Source: Aquella oligotrophica
GTDB lineage: Bacteria > Pseudomonadota > Gammaproteobacteria > Burkholderiales > UBA11063
Assembly (NCBI RefSeq): GCF_002892535.1
Contig: NZ_CP024847.1
Span: 1,116,001-1,180,000, forward strand
Direction: 5' to 3'
DNA: 64,000 nucleotides
Part shown: piece after piece, positions 9,184 through 16,723 of the stretch
How the letters are laid out: each line of letters starts with the position of its first letter
How positions within the stretch are numbered: position 1 is the stretch's first letter
Notes under the pieces: model-generated
Databases searched by the model: none
What the model was told of the DNA's origin: nothing
What the model saw: only the letters and a program-made list of their open reading frames with translations
Made by a program: the position numbers and the translations under genes

Positions 9184-12100
9184 TTATGCCCTTTGGGTGA
9201 GTAGGGCAGCGCCAGCAGTAAAACCAGCACCAAATGCACATAGTGCAATTTGTTTTTGGTGTTTGTTTTCAGCCAGAGCCTCACTTAACGCAATCGGAAT
9301 CGTGCACGAAGAAGTATTCCCATAATTAGCAATATTACTAAACATGATGCCGTGTGGCAGTTTCAGCCGACTTTCAACAGCACTTAAGATTCGCTGATTT
9401 GCCTGATGTGGCACGACTAGATTGATTGAACCAACATCGCGATTTGCCAGCTGACAACATTTATGGATTGCCATTGACATAGTTTTAACCGCGACACTAA
9501 AGAGTTTTTTACCTTGCATAGTTATCCCCGCAGATGTATCTGTTGGGATATTTAGAATACTACCGTCTTCTGCATCCGAGCCAATATAGATCTGGTTTAA
9601 TTCTGCCATGCATTCATCCAAATTATCTTCACCACAAATAATTGTAGCTGTTGCAGCATCTGCAAATAAAAATGCTGTTTCAAAATCATCTGGCTTGATT
9701 CGTTGCGATAATGCTTCTGCCGTTATTAGTAATACTCGCGATTGTGGGCGTGTACGTAAGAAATCTTGTGCTAGTTGTAGAGCATAGATGTAGCCACTAC
9801 ATGCCGCATTTATATCGTACGCAGGTATGTTTTGCTCACCGTAGATTTTATTTAATTCATTAAGTACCAGACAAGATACTGATGGTGATTGCAATTGTTC
9901 TGGGCTACACGTTGCGCAGATAATTAGATCAATATTATGCAAGCCTAGTTTATTGGCTTCTAAAGCTTCACAGGCTGCATCCGTAGCGAGCCCTACGGCT
10001 GTTTCACCTTCAGCAAACCAGCAGCGCTGGTGAATCCCTGTCCGCTGAATCAGATCATCATTAGTAAATTCAGGGAAATTTGGCAAAAGTTCCTCATTAG
10101 TAACTACTCTTGAGCCAGTTTTGAAATAAGGTTTAGTCATGCCTACAATTGTAGTTTTTGAGCGAGCTACATACTGAGTGTCTGAAGCGGCTGATTCTCC
10201 AATTTTCCGGCTTAAAATTGGCTTTTTCGGCTTATTGGTTGCTTTTACTAGATTTTCATTGATGCGTAGTTTTAGTAACGCTCCACCAACCATGGCTTTT
10301 TCACCGACTTCAACGCAAATTTCTTCGACAATCCCTTTACATGGAGCAAGGATTTCTCCTGCTGACTTACTAGCTTCAACATCTACTAGTACATCTCCAG
10401 AATTAACTTCGTCACCAATTTTTACATGAATTTCATTGATCTGTACGCTCTCATCCGATGGGCTAGTGCCAATAACTTCTACTGTTAGTAATGATTTATC
10501 TTCACTTTCTTCGCTTTGCCATTCCAGATTTAGATCAAGGAGTTCGGCTGAAGCAGTAAGAATTTTCTCAAAAGATGGTAACACATCTAACTGATTAGGA
10601 AAATTACATGGTACGTAGGTGTCCCCACGGGTTACACGGCGTAATTTAACTGGCTTTTTGGCATATTCAGCAATAGTTGCCAATATATCACCACCAACAC
10701 CACAAGTAAGATTGTCTTCATGGCTAACGATTAACTTACCTGTTTTTTCAGCTGACATTAGAAGTGTTTGCTTATCGTATGGTTTAATTGTCCGTAAATC
10801 AATTACTTCAACTTCGCTCCCAACTTGTTCAAGAGCTTCGGCAACTTGTAAACATAGTGATACGGTATTGCCCCAGCCAACTAGGGTCAGGTCTTTACCA
10901 GTTTTAACTATCCGCGCCTTACTGATAGTTACCAGTTGTTTAGCGACATCTTTTGAGGTCGTATCTTCATTACTACCATTATTTAGTAGTTTTTTAGGAT
11001 ATAAAAAGAGGCTTGGGCGTCCTGATTTAAAAGCCGCATTAAGCATACCCGCTGCATCGGCAGCATTTGATGGCATATAAACATCTAAACCTGGAATATG
11101 GGCAAAAGTTGCTTCATTGGTTTGTGAATGGAACGGTCCAAGTCCAGGGCGATATGCACCACAGGCTGCAAATACGATCACTGGACATTGCCAGCCACCA
11201 TTCGTGCGCCAATACATAGTTGCCATTTCTGCCATGATTTGATTATAGGCAATTGGCAGGAAGTCAGCAAATTGAATAAATGCTACTGGTTTTTTGCCAG
11301 CTAGGGCAAGTCCAGTCGCCATTCCAGCTATAGTCGATTCACTTAATGCTGAATTGATAACTCTGCCCGGATATTTTGTTGAAAGTCCACGGGTAATACC
11401 AAATACATCACCCTTGCCATCTTCAATGTCTTCACCTAGAAGGCAAACATTCGGGTCATTAGCTAGTTGTTCATTAAATACCTGACGCATTGCTTCAAGC
11501 ATTGTAAAGCGCTCTTCACTATTGAAGTCACCACGGTACTCATTGCGAGGGTTTTTTACTGCTTCATTTAAAGGTAATTCGGCACCAAATTCACTAACCG
11601 GGTCTGTGCCCGCGCGTGCTACATCAATTGAATCTCTAACTTGTTTGATGGCTTGTTTTTTAGCAGTTTCTATTTCTTCTATGCTAAATCCATTTTCTAG
11701 CAGATATTTTTGTGCAAGATTTAGTGGATCTTGATCCTGACTTAATTCAAGCTCGGCATCATCGCGATATAATCTTTGATCATCAGCATTTGAGTGGTTA
11801 TCCAGTCTATCTACATTAAATACTATTATTTGTGGTGTTCGGTTTGTCCTAATTTCTTTGATTACTGTTTCTGCCTTAGCTACTTCTGCGAGGGCATTAC
11901 TACCATTAATATAAGTAATTGGAATATCATAAAAAGAATCTACAAAACCATCCGGGCGTGAGAAAAAGGTTTTCCCTTCAGTTCTAGTGGATATTGCTAG
12001 ATTATTATTGTGGATAAAAAATAATACCGGAAGATTACTACGTTTTGCTTCAGCTATTGCTTCAAGAACTTCGCCTTGCTGTGAGGTTCCATCACCTACC

Positions 12101-12513
12101 GAACAATAGATAAGTGGATTATCACTTTCCTCTTTTATTGCGTAGGCAATACCTGTGGCTTGAAGAGCATTATTACCAACAGGTCCAACCAGACTTAATA
12201 CATTTAATTCTGGCGCACTCATGTGTGAAACCATTTGGCGACCTGCTGAATGCGATTCAGCCTTGCATAGTGCGCTATAGAGGAACATCTCATTGCTTAT
12301 CCCACGTGCGAGCATTAATGCCTTATCGCGATAATGACAATGAAGCCAGTCACTTTTTTGTAAAAATGGGGCAATTATTACGCTTCCTTCATGCCCTTTG
12401 CTTGATGCCAGAAAGTTTGCTTCACCACTATTAACTAGTTCGGCTTCTACAATATCTGATTCACGCGAGGCGATCATGAATGAATACAGGGACAATAAAT
12501 CTGCTTGCTGCAT
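9184..12513 (-). CDS. Fusion: 2-oxoacid dehydrogenase E1 alpha + E1 beta + lipoyl-type domain + KAS III
   Basis: A 1109-residue, four-domain protein. Residues 1-320 are a branched-chain 2-oxoacid dehydrogenase E1 alpha: GRQMVSH near 91-97 and a thiamin-diphosphate motif from GDG 140-142 to NN 169-170. Residues 333-660 are E1 beta, with GEDIEDGKGDVFG, the SESTIAG region and FHSQTNEA (His 462). Residues 675-750 are a lipoyl/biotinyl-type domain with Lys 716 in EASK, aligned with the lipoylated Lys of ETDK-type domains. Residues 785-1109 are a KAS III (FabH-like) domain with a complete triad: Cys 905 in AACSG, His 1036 in PHQANQ, Asn 1066 in YGNTS. The E2 acyltransferase core is absent. The likely chemistry is decarboxylation of a 2-oxoacid, acyl transfer to the in-cis lipoyl arm, then condensation or acyl transfer by the KAS domain. 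No pathway genes adjoin; the ribosome-binding site AGGAAG precedes the ATG. Confidence 0.9.
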   Translation of the reverse strand: MQQADLLSLYSFMIASRESDIVEAELVNSGEANFLASSKGHEGSVIIAPFLQKSDWLHCHYRDKALMLARGISNEMFLYSALCKAESHSAGRQMVSHMSAPELNVLSLVGPVGNNALQATGIAYAIKEESDNPLIYCSVGDGTSQQGEVLEAIAEAKRSNLPVLFFIHNNNLAISTRTEGKTFFSRPDGFVDSFYDIPITYINGSNALAEVAKAETVIKEIRTNRTPQIIVFNVDRLDNHSNADDQRLYRDDAELELSQDQDPLNLAQKYLLENGFSIEEIETAKKQAIKQVRDSIDVARAGTDPVSEFGAELPLNEAVKNPRNEYRGDFNSEERFTMLEAMRQVFNEQLANDPNVCLLGEDIEDGKGDVFGITRGLSTKYPGRVINSALSESTIAGMATGLALAGKKPVAFIQFADFLPIAYNQIMAEMATMYWRTNGGWQCPVIVFAACGAYRPGLGPFHSQTNEATFAHIPGLDVYMPSNAADAAGMLNAAFKSGRPSLFLYPKKLLNNGSNEDTTSKDVAKQLVTISKARIVKTGKDLTLVGWGNTVSLCLQVAEALEQVGSEVEVIDLRTIKPYDKQTLLMSAEKTGKLIVSHEDNLTCGVGGDILATIAEYAKKPVKLRRVTRGDTYVPCNFPNQLDVLPSFEKILTASAELLDLNLEWQSEESEDKSLLTVEVIGTSPSDESVQINEIHVKIGDEVNSGDVLVDVEASKSAGEILAPCKGIVEEICVEVGEKAMVGGALLKLRINENLVKATNKPKKPILSRKIGESAASDTQYVARSKTTIVGMTKPYFKTGSRVVTNEELLPNFPEFTNDDLIQRTGIHQRCWFAEGETAVGLATDAACEALEANKLGLHNIDLIICATCSPEQLQSPSVSCLVLNELNKIYGEQNIPAYDINAACSGYIYALQLAQDFLRTRPQSRVLLITAEALSQRIKPDDFETAFLFADAATATIICGEDNLDECMAELNQIYIGSDAEDGSILNIPTDTSAGITMQGKKLFSVAVKTMSMAIHKCCQLANRDVGSINLVVPHQANQRILSAVESRLKLPHGIMFSNIANYGNTSSCTIPIALSEALAENKHQKQIALCAFGAGFTAGAALLTQRA

Positions 12514-12549
12514 TTTAAAAAATCTTCCTAAATGTAAAATGAAATAGTA

Positions 12550-12734
12550 CGGATACTATTGTTTATCTAAGTGATACTTTATTTTTTTGTGGTTATTCGT
12601 ATCTATGTAAAACAGTGCGTTATGCTAAGTATATCTGCTTCGTGCTTTTGTGATATAATACCATAAATAGATTAAGTTATTTGGTATTCGCTTAACGGAT
12701 ACCAACTGAAGCTGATAAGTATCAGATACCAACA
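12550..12734. promoter_or_regulatory. Iteron-like repeats and dyad, with promoter, upstream of the rep gene
   Basis: A motif close to CGGATACCAAC occurs at 12696-12706 and 12723-12733 (CAGATACCAAC), inverted at 12681-12690 (TTGGTATTCG), and with changes at 12550-12558 (CGGATACTA). The copies at 12681-12690 and 12696-12705 form a 10-base dyad with one mismatch and a 5-base spacer. TATAAT at 12654-12659 lies just upstream, so the dyad falls within or just after the transcription start region of the rep gene. Rep_3 initiators are known to bind direct iterons and a related dyad at their own promoter. Binding here is inference. Confidence 0.45.
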
Positions 12735-12790
12735 TTATACAGTAAGTAATAGTTAAATTTGTATTTTTATTTGGACAAAAAGATAATAAT

Positions 12791-13504
12791 ATGTTAGCCG
12801 CAATTCGTGAAGTAACCCATCCCGATGGTGTTACGGTTTCTAGTTATAAATATCTCCCCACTCCAGCACATATAACTTTGATGGCATTCATCATGAAGCA
12901 TGTCAAAGTGAATGATAATAATTTATTTATCAATCAACAAAATAAGATGATAAATAGCAATCTCGGGATTTTGAAGCGCTTTATTCCTGGGGTTTCTCAT
13001 AATGAGTTGCTTGATTTGCTTGAAGATTTTTGTAATCGTACCCTAACTACCAAACAATTGGCTAAAGATGGTGAGATTGATAATCTTGAAAGCACAACTT
13101 TTATTTCTGCTTATACCTACAATCGTAATACTAGGCAAGTTGCAATTGAACTTAGTTATCGGCTAATTCCATTTATCCTCTACATTAAGCAACAATACAT
13201 TGGTGAACGTTGGAAATATTCAGCCAGTTTTACTTCTAGTTATTCAACATTAATTTACGACATTATCCTTACCAGCCTTGATAAAAATACCTCTGGAATT
13301 AGATTTAACCTTGAACAAATCAAGGAAATGCTGGGGATAGAACCAAAGACTTATCAAATATATAGTAATTTTAAGCGGAAGGTTCTTAATGTCGCTATTA
13401 GTGAGATAAATTTACGCTCTGACATGATTATTGAGTTAATTGAGCATAAGGAAAATCGTAAAGTTACTGATATTGAATTTGTGTTTAAACGAAGCAATGG
13501 ATGA
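12791..13504 (+). CDS. Rep_3-family replication initiator protein (RepB-like)
   Basis: A 237-residue soluble protein. The segment from about 130 to 237 has the pattern of plasmid initiators of the Rep_3 family: FTSSYSTLIYDIIL, a region LEQIKEMLGI, then Y-x-x-YSNFKRKVLNVAISEINLRSD and a final KVTDIEFVFKR. The N-terminal half matches the first winged-helix domain in length. In plasmids such proteins open the origin by binding iterons. Here the gene stands in a chromosomal context, between the E1/KAS fusion (divergent) and the ykoEDC operon (convergent), with no parA, mob or toxin-antitoxin genes nearby. It may be a remnant of an integrated plasmid, or a host-adopted regulator. No strong ribosome-binding site precedes the ATG. 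The frame is intact over the whole family length. Confidence 0.8.
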   Translation: MLAAIREVTHPDGVTVSSYKYLPTPAHITLMAFIMKHVKVNDNNLFINQQNKMINSNLGILKRFIPGVSHNELLDLLEDFCNRTLTTKQLAKDGEIDNLESTTFISAYTYNRNTRQVAIELSYRLIPFILYIKQQYIGERWKYSASFTSSYSTLIYDIILTSLDKNTSGIRFNLEQIKEMLGIEPKTYQIYSNFKRKVLNVAISEINLRSDMIIELIEHKENRKVTDIEFVFKRSNG

Positions 13505-13574
13505 GGATACGTGCCAATAGCTTTTCAGAAAGGAATAACATCCCGAGTAATGTAAGTAGGGCTAATGATCTGAT

Positions 13575-14261
13575 CTATGTTAAATAAATCAAAAATCTAT
13601 ATGCAACTAAAAATATTAAATTTAATCCCAGAATGAGATAATCTAAGAACTTGAATTTATTGGTTTCATGACTATACGTACGCTTTTTATTTAATCCGCG
13701 ATTAAACATGCTAATACTAACATTTTGGGCGTAGCGAGCACTTGCCACTAGTAGTGGGAGGATAATTTTTGGCGAATAGAAGCTTCGTTGGTAACGCATT
13801 TGATATGCGATCTGAATGCGTCTAAACTCATCGGCAAAATGACTAAATGCATTTAGGGTAGAGAGTAAGCCAAAGCCAATGGCTACAGGTAATATTTTTC
13901 TTTGCATTAATTCAAGCATGATTTTTTCTTTAGGCATGTGGATCATAAATGCAAAGGAAATCATGGTAATAGTAAAAAGTCGGATACACAGATTAAGCGC
14001 ATTCATATGACTTATTTCTGCATCATTGTTAGCTGTAAATAGATGTCCAGTTAGATAACTTGCTCCGATCGCTGGGCTTAGACATAAGCAAAATAGGAGT
14101 AGTTTTTTCCAGTGAATTTCTCTAGTTAATAATAGTAAGTTACCCACTGCGATTAAGAGGCAAAATAAATATTCCTGATAAGTCGAATAAAGTGCTGTTG
14201 CAAGCAACAATATAATGGGGATGATAAGGTAATTTAGCTGATTAAATTTTAAATTATGCAT
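13575..14261 (-). CDS. ykoC: ECF transporter T component (YkoC-like)
   Basis: A 228-residue membrane protein with five or so hydrophobic segments. It has the T-component pattern: RRIQIAYQMRYQRSF in the cytoplasmic coupling region and ARYAQNVSISMFNRGLN, which holds the conserved Ala/Arg-Gly coupling helix motif that contacts the ATPases. Its start overlaps the end of the ATPase gene by 13 bases, as expected for translational coupling. Together with the two upstream genes it forms a YkoE-YkoD-YkoC energy-coupling-factor transporter, known to import thiamin or its hydroxymethylpyrimidine precursor. The TPP riboswitch before the first gene supports this assignment. Confidence 0.85.
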   Translation of the reverse strand: MHNLKFNQLNYLIIPIILLLATALYSTYQEYLFCLLIAVGNLLLLTREIHWKKLLLFCLCLSPAIGASYLTGHLFTANNDAEISHMNALNLCIRLFTITMISFAFMIHMPKEKIMLELMQRKILPVAIGFGLLSTLNAFSHFADEFRRIQIAYQMRYQRSFYSPKIILPLLVASARYAQNVSISMFNRGLNKKRTYSHETNKFKFLDYLILGLNLIFLVAYRFLIYLT

Positions 14262-15610
14262 GGCTCTAGGCTTTTATTAACTAACTGATATGTTTTTTTA
14301 GTGATACTTCTTAGAAAATCTGGATCATGGCTAATAATTAATAAGCTAGTTCCCTCGTTTGCAATTTTCACCAGTATATTTCCAAGGATTTGCTTATTCT
14401 TCAGATCTTGTCCGAAGGTTGGTTCATCAAGTAACAATAGTTGTGGCTTTTTATTTAATATAATACCCAGTGAAAGTCTGCGCTTTTGTCCTTCGGATAA
14501 GCAAAATGGATTATTTTTTAGGTGCTTATCTAAACCTAGCTCTGTTGCTAGTTCAAGATTTCCATTTAACTCCATTTCAACCGCATTATGGATAAAATGT
14601 GATTCTGGATTTTGCCATAATAGGCTAATATCGTTCCATAATTGTTTTTTAGCGATTTTTCCAACTGGCTGACTATTATATATAATTTGATTTTTGCTAG
14701 GAATAATCCCACAAATAAGCTTAAATAATGTGGATTTACCTGCACCATTTTTACCAATTATGCCGATAATTTCACCCTTGCCAATATCCAGATTTATCTT
14801 TTCCAGTAATATTTCAGAATTATCATAGTTGAAATTAAGATTGTCTATCTTTAATAATGTTTTATGCTCTAGATTAAATGGCAGTGGATTTATCACAGGG
14901 AGACTCTGATTCCAATCTTCATCATTCAATTTCTCTTCATGAATATTTCCATTTATATCGATGTTGATTACTCGGTTTACCAAGGGCTGAAAATAGTGAT
15001 AGTTATGTTCGATGATTACTACAACTTTATCCGCTATATGTTCTTTTATCAAATTAACCAGTTTATAAGCTGAATCTGGATCGAGAAATGCGGTTGGCTC
15101 GTCAAGGAGTAATACTTCTGGTTCAAGAAGTAGGATAGCTAAAAGATTAATGATCTGTTTTTGTCCACCAGATAGGCTTTTAACACTTCTCTCTAGTAAG
15201 TGAGAAACCGCAAATTTCTGGCTAATATCAGTTACTAGCTGAATTATTTTCTCGCGTGGGGTAGATAGATTTTCAAGCCCAAAGGCAAGTTCATCAAAAA
15301 CTGTATGGCAAATTAACTGGCTATCCGGGTTTTGTTGGAGATAGCCAATTTTTAATGATTCTTCTGCTGAGATAGCCCTTATGCTTTTATTATGGAATAG
15401 GATCTCGCCAGTGATTTTTCCATGAATCAAATGCGGGATCAGACCTTTGAGTGCCATTAGAAGTGTTGATTTTCCACTTCCTGACGCGCCTTTGAGTAAA
15501 ATGCATTCACCATGATGGATCGCTAACTCACCATTTATTTCAATCTTCTGTTTGCTAAATGGATATTGAAACGAGAAATCTTTCAAATAGAAAACGTTAG
15601 TCTTGGTCAT
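14249..15610 (-). CDS. ykoD: ECF transporter ATPase with two fused ATP-binding domains (YkoD-like)
   Basis: A 453-residue protein with two ABC ATPase domains in one chain. The first (about 1-230) has Walker A GASGSGKST, the Q-loop LQQNPDSQL, the signature LSGGQ and Walker B LLLDEPTAFLD. The second (about 250-450) has GKNGAGKST, LWQNPESHF, a signature LSEGQ and LLLDEPTFGQD. ECF modules usually have separate EcfA and EcfA' chains; the fused form is typical of YkoD, which partners with YkoE and YkoC. It powers uptake of thiamin or hydroxymethylpyrimidine. The gene overlaps ykoE at its start (14 bases) and ykoC at its end (13 bases), so the three are co-translated. Confidence 0.92.
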   Translation of the reverse strand: MTKTNVFYLKDFSFQYPFSKQKIEINGELAIHHGECILLKGASGSGKSTLLMALKGLIPHLIHGKITGEILFHNKSIRAISAEESLKIGYLQQNPDSQLICHTVFDELAFGLENLSTPREKIIQLVTDISQKFAVSHLLERSVKSLSGGQKQIINLLAILLLEPEVLLLDEPTAFLDPDSAYKLVNLIKEHIADKVVVIIEHNYHYFQPLVNRVINIDINGNIHEEKLNDEDWNQSLPVINPLPFNLEHKTLLKIDNLNFNYDNSEILLEKINLDIGKGEIIGIIGKNGAGKSTLFKLICGIIPSKNQIIYNSQPVGKIAKKQLWNDISLLWQNPESHFIHNAVEMELNGNLELATELGLDKHLKNNPFCLSEGQKRRLSLGIILNKKPQLLLLDEPTFGQDLKNKQILGNILVKIANEGTSLLIISHDPDFLRSITKKTYQLVNKSLEPCII

Positions 15611-16163
15611 GGCTAATGCGATATTGATTAAGAACTCCTGCTTTAGCTAGCTGATTGGCAAGATATCTTGATAGTAAGCCACCGATTATTGCCGCAGAAA
15701 TAATATTACACCCTAGGTTTAATAGATTATATTTTAAACTTAGTTCACCATAGCCAAACCAGTAGTAAGTAACTAGATAGCCACCGATTGCAGAGACTAC
15801 ACCACCTAGAGCACAAATCGATTTACTGGATACTTTATAGCGGCAAATAAGAAATAATATTTCTACGGGTAGTCCTTGACAAGCCCCCGAAATAACAGCT
15901 GAAATACCCCATTGTGAAATTAATCCTTCTACTGTTGCGGCGATAGTTTCGCCAAGTAGCGCACTTCCCGGTTTACGAATTATATAGCCAAAAAAGATTC
16001 CCCCCATATGCCAAAACCCCTCCAGTAAGCCGCTGATTCCTAGTGGTTTCAGTACTGGCGAGATGATATTGTAGGCAAATGAGTAAGCCCACCAAGCAAT
16101 CCCAAGGCTACTTGCTAGAATACAAATAAAAATAGTTTCGGATAAAGTGAGACGATTTGACAT
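15597..16163 (-). CDS. ykoE: ECF transporter substrate-binding S component (YkoE-like, thiamin/HMP)
   Basis: A membrane protein of about 188 residues with five to six hydrophobic helices, ending with GGLLSRYLANQLAKAGVLNQY. The helix content, length, the neighbouring fused ATPase and T component, and the upstream TPP riboswitch together point to YkoE, the S component for thiamin or hydroxymethylpyrimidine. I place the start at the ATG at 16163, since AAGGA lies 7 bases before it. The frame could begin at the ATG at 16190, but that codon has no ribosome-binding site and lies in the loop of a hairpin that would hide the real one. The region GTGSALLGETIAAT-like (residues 85-100 area) forms a cytoplasmic loop. 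Confidence 0.85.
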   Translation of the reverse strand: MSNRLTLSETIFICILASSLGIAWWAYSFAYNIISPVLKPLGISGLLEGFWHMGGIFFGYIIRKPGSALLGETIAATVEGLISQWGISAVISGACQGLPVEILFLICRYKVSSKSICALGGVVSAIGGYLVTYYWFGYGELSLKYNLLNLGCNIISAAIIGGLLSRYLANQLAKAGVLNQYRISHDQD

Positions 16164-16171
16164 TATGAAGT

Positions 16172-16199
16172 CCTTATAAGCGTTAAACATCTTATAAGG
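16172..16199 (-). promoter_or_regulatory. Shine-Dalgarno-sequestering hairpin of the TPP riboswitch
   Basis: CCTTATAAG and CTTATAAGG (9-base perfect arms at 16172-16180 and 16191-16199, 10-base loop) form a hairpin in the leader RNA. The second arm in the RNA contains AAGG of the AAGGA site for the ATG at 16163, so folding would block translation start. It is placed 30-50 bases after the aptamer, as expected for an expression platform. Confidence 0.6.
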
Positions 16200-16224
16200 G
16201 AAAGGTGCTATTTTTAGGTTGAAG

Positions 16225-16312
16225 CAACACTCTCCCTTGCGCAGGTACTAACCTGATCAGGTTTAAAGGGTATTTCTCAGCTAACATTATTAATGCCAGC
16301 ACCCCGGTGATA
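16225..16312 (-). ncRNA. TPP riboswitch (THI element)
   Basis: Read on the minus strand, the region has all conserved blocks of the thiamin-pyrophosphate aptamer in order: GGGGTGCTGGC, GCTGAGAAATACCC, AACCTGATCAGG and CCTGCGCAAGGGAG. It precedes ykoEDC on the same strand, and is expected to lower expression of the uptake operon when TPP is plentiful. It is followed by a hairpin that can hide the ribosome-binding site, so translational control is the most likely mode. Confidence 0.95.
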
Positions 16313-16317
16313 AGCAT

Positions 16318-16326
16318 ATTTTAACA
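16318..16326 (-). promoter_or_regulatory. Extended -10 promoter for the riboswitch and ykoEDC
   Basis: On the minus strand the sequence is TGTTAAAAT, an extended -10 (TGn) with TAAAAT, placed so that transcription would start within a few bases of the aptamer. The -35 region is not distinct. Confidence 0.4.
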
Positions 16327-16723
16327 TGGATTTATATCTGTGAGTGGCGGGAAAGTTGCTGAGGGAGCCAAAGTTTTTTATTTAGTGAGCAGGTGCACAA
16401 GAAAAAATATCATTTAAACAATTATCGAAAAAAACAGATATGCTACAATTGACGTATCTCTAATTTTGGATTTACTATGCAGCAATTAACTTTGTCGCGT
16501 AATTATGGGGCTTTAAAAGCAGTGTTTTTTTCTCAGGTATGGAATACTTGAGTTTATCTAGGGGTTTTTATTATGATTGATACGTGTCCTACTACTCTAT
16601 TTTTAAATTCTTACTTCTACGATTCCGTGGTTTTTTGTTCCAGATAATTGTTTTTATATTTAATATTGTTGTATTTATGCAAATAATTGTATTGTAATTT
16701 ATTATTCATTCAGGAATTTTATC
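16327..16723 (+). other. Leader and intergenic region before the LysP-like gene
   Basis: This 397-base gap contains no clear gene. It holds a GA-rich block at 16340-16405 with GGGAAAG, GCTGAGGGAGCC and CAGGTGCA, short blocks like those of a glycine aptamer but without room for the full fold. It also holds a good promoter (16422-16449) and two short open frames, 16477-16551 (24 codons) and 16573-16647 (24 codons, preceded by AGGGG). The short frames could be leader peptides or chance. The last 75 bases are AT-rich and carry the ribosome-binding site CAGGAAT for the permease. Confidence 0.4.
16422..16449 (+). promoter_or_regulatory. Promoter for the LysP-like permease
   Basis: TGCTACAAT at 16441-16449 is an extended -10 hexamer, with TTATCG at 16422-16427 as a weak -35 at 16 bases. 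It leaves a 5' leader of about 265 bases. Confidence 0.5.

Noticed and set aside
10178-12434. Plus-strand open frames (for example 10619-11080, 12114-12434) inside the E1/KAS fusion
   Set aside because: They are antisense to a complete, motif-rich protein on the minus strand, have no ribosome-binding sites and no family features.
12791-13504. A whole integrated plasmid at the rep gene
   Set aside because: No partition, mobilisation or boundary repeats were found; only the initiator and upstream repeats are present.
16340-16405. Lysine riboswitch before the LysP-like gene
   Set aside because: The leader has no room for the roughly 170-base L-box and lacks its conserved blocks.
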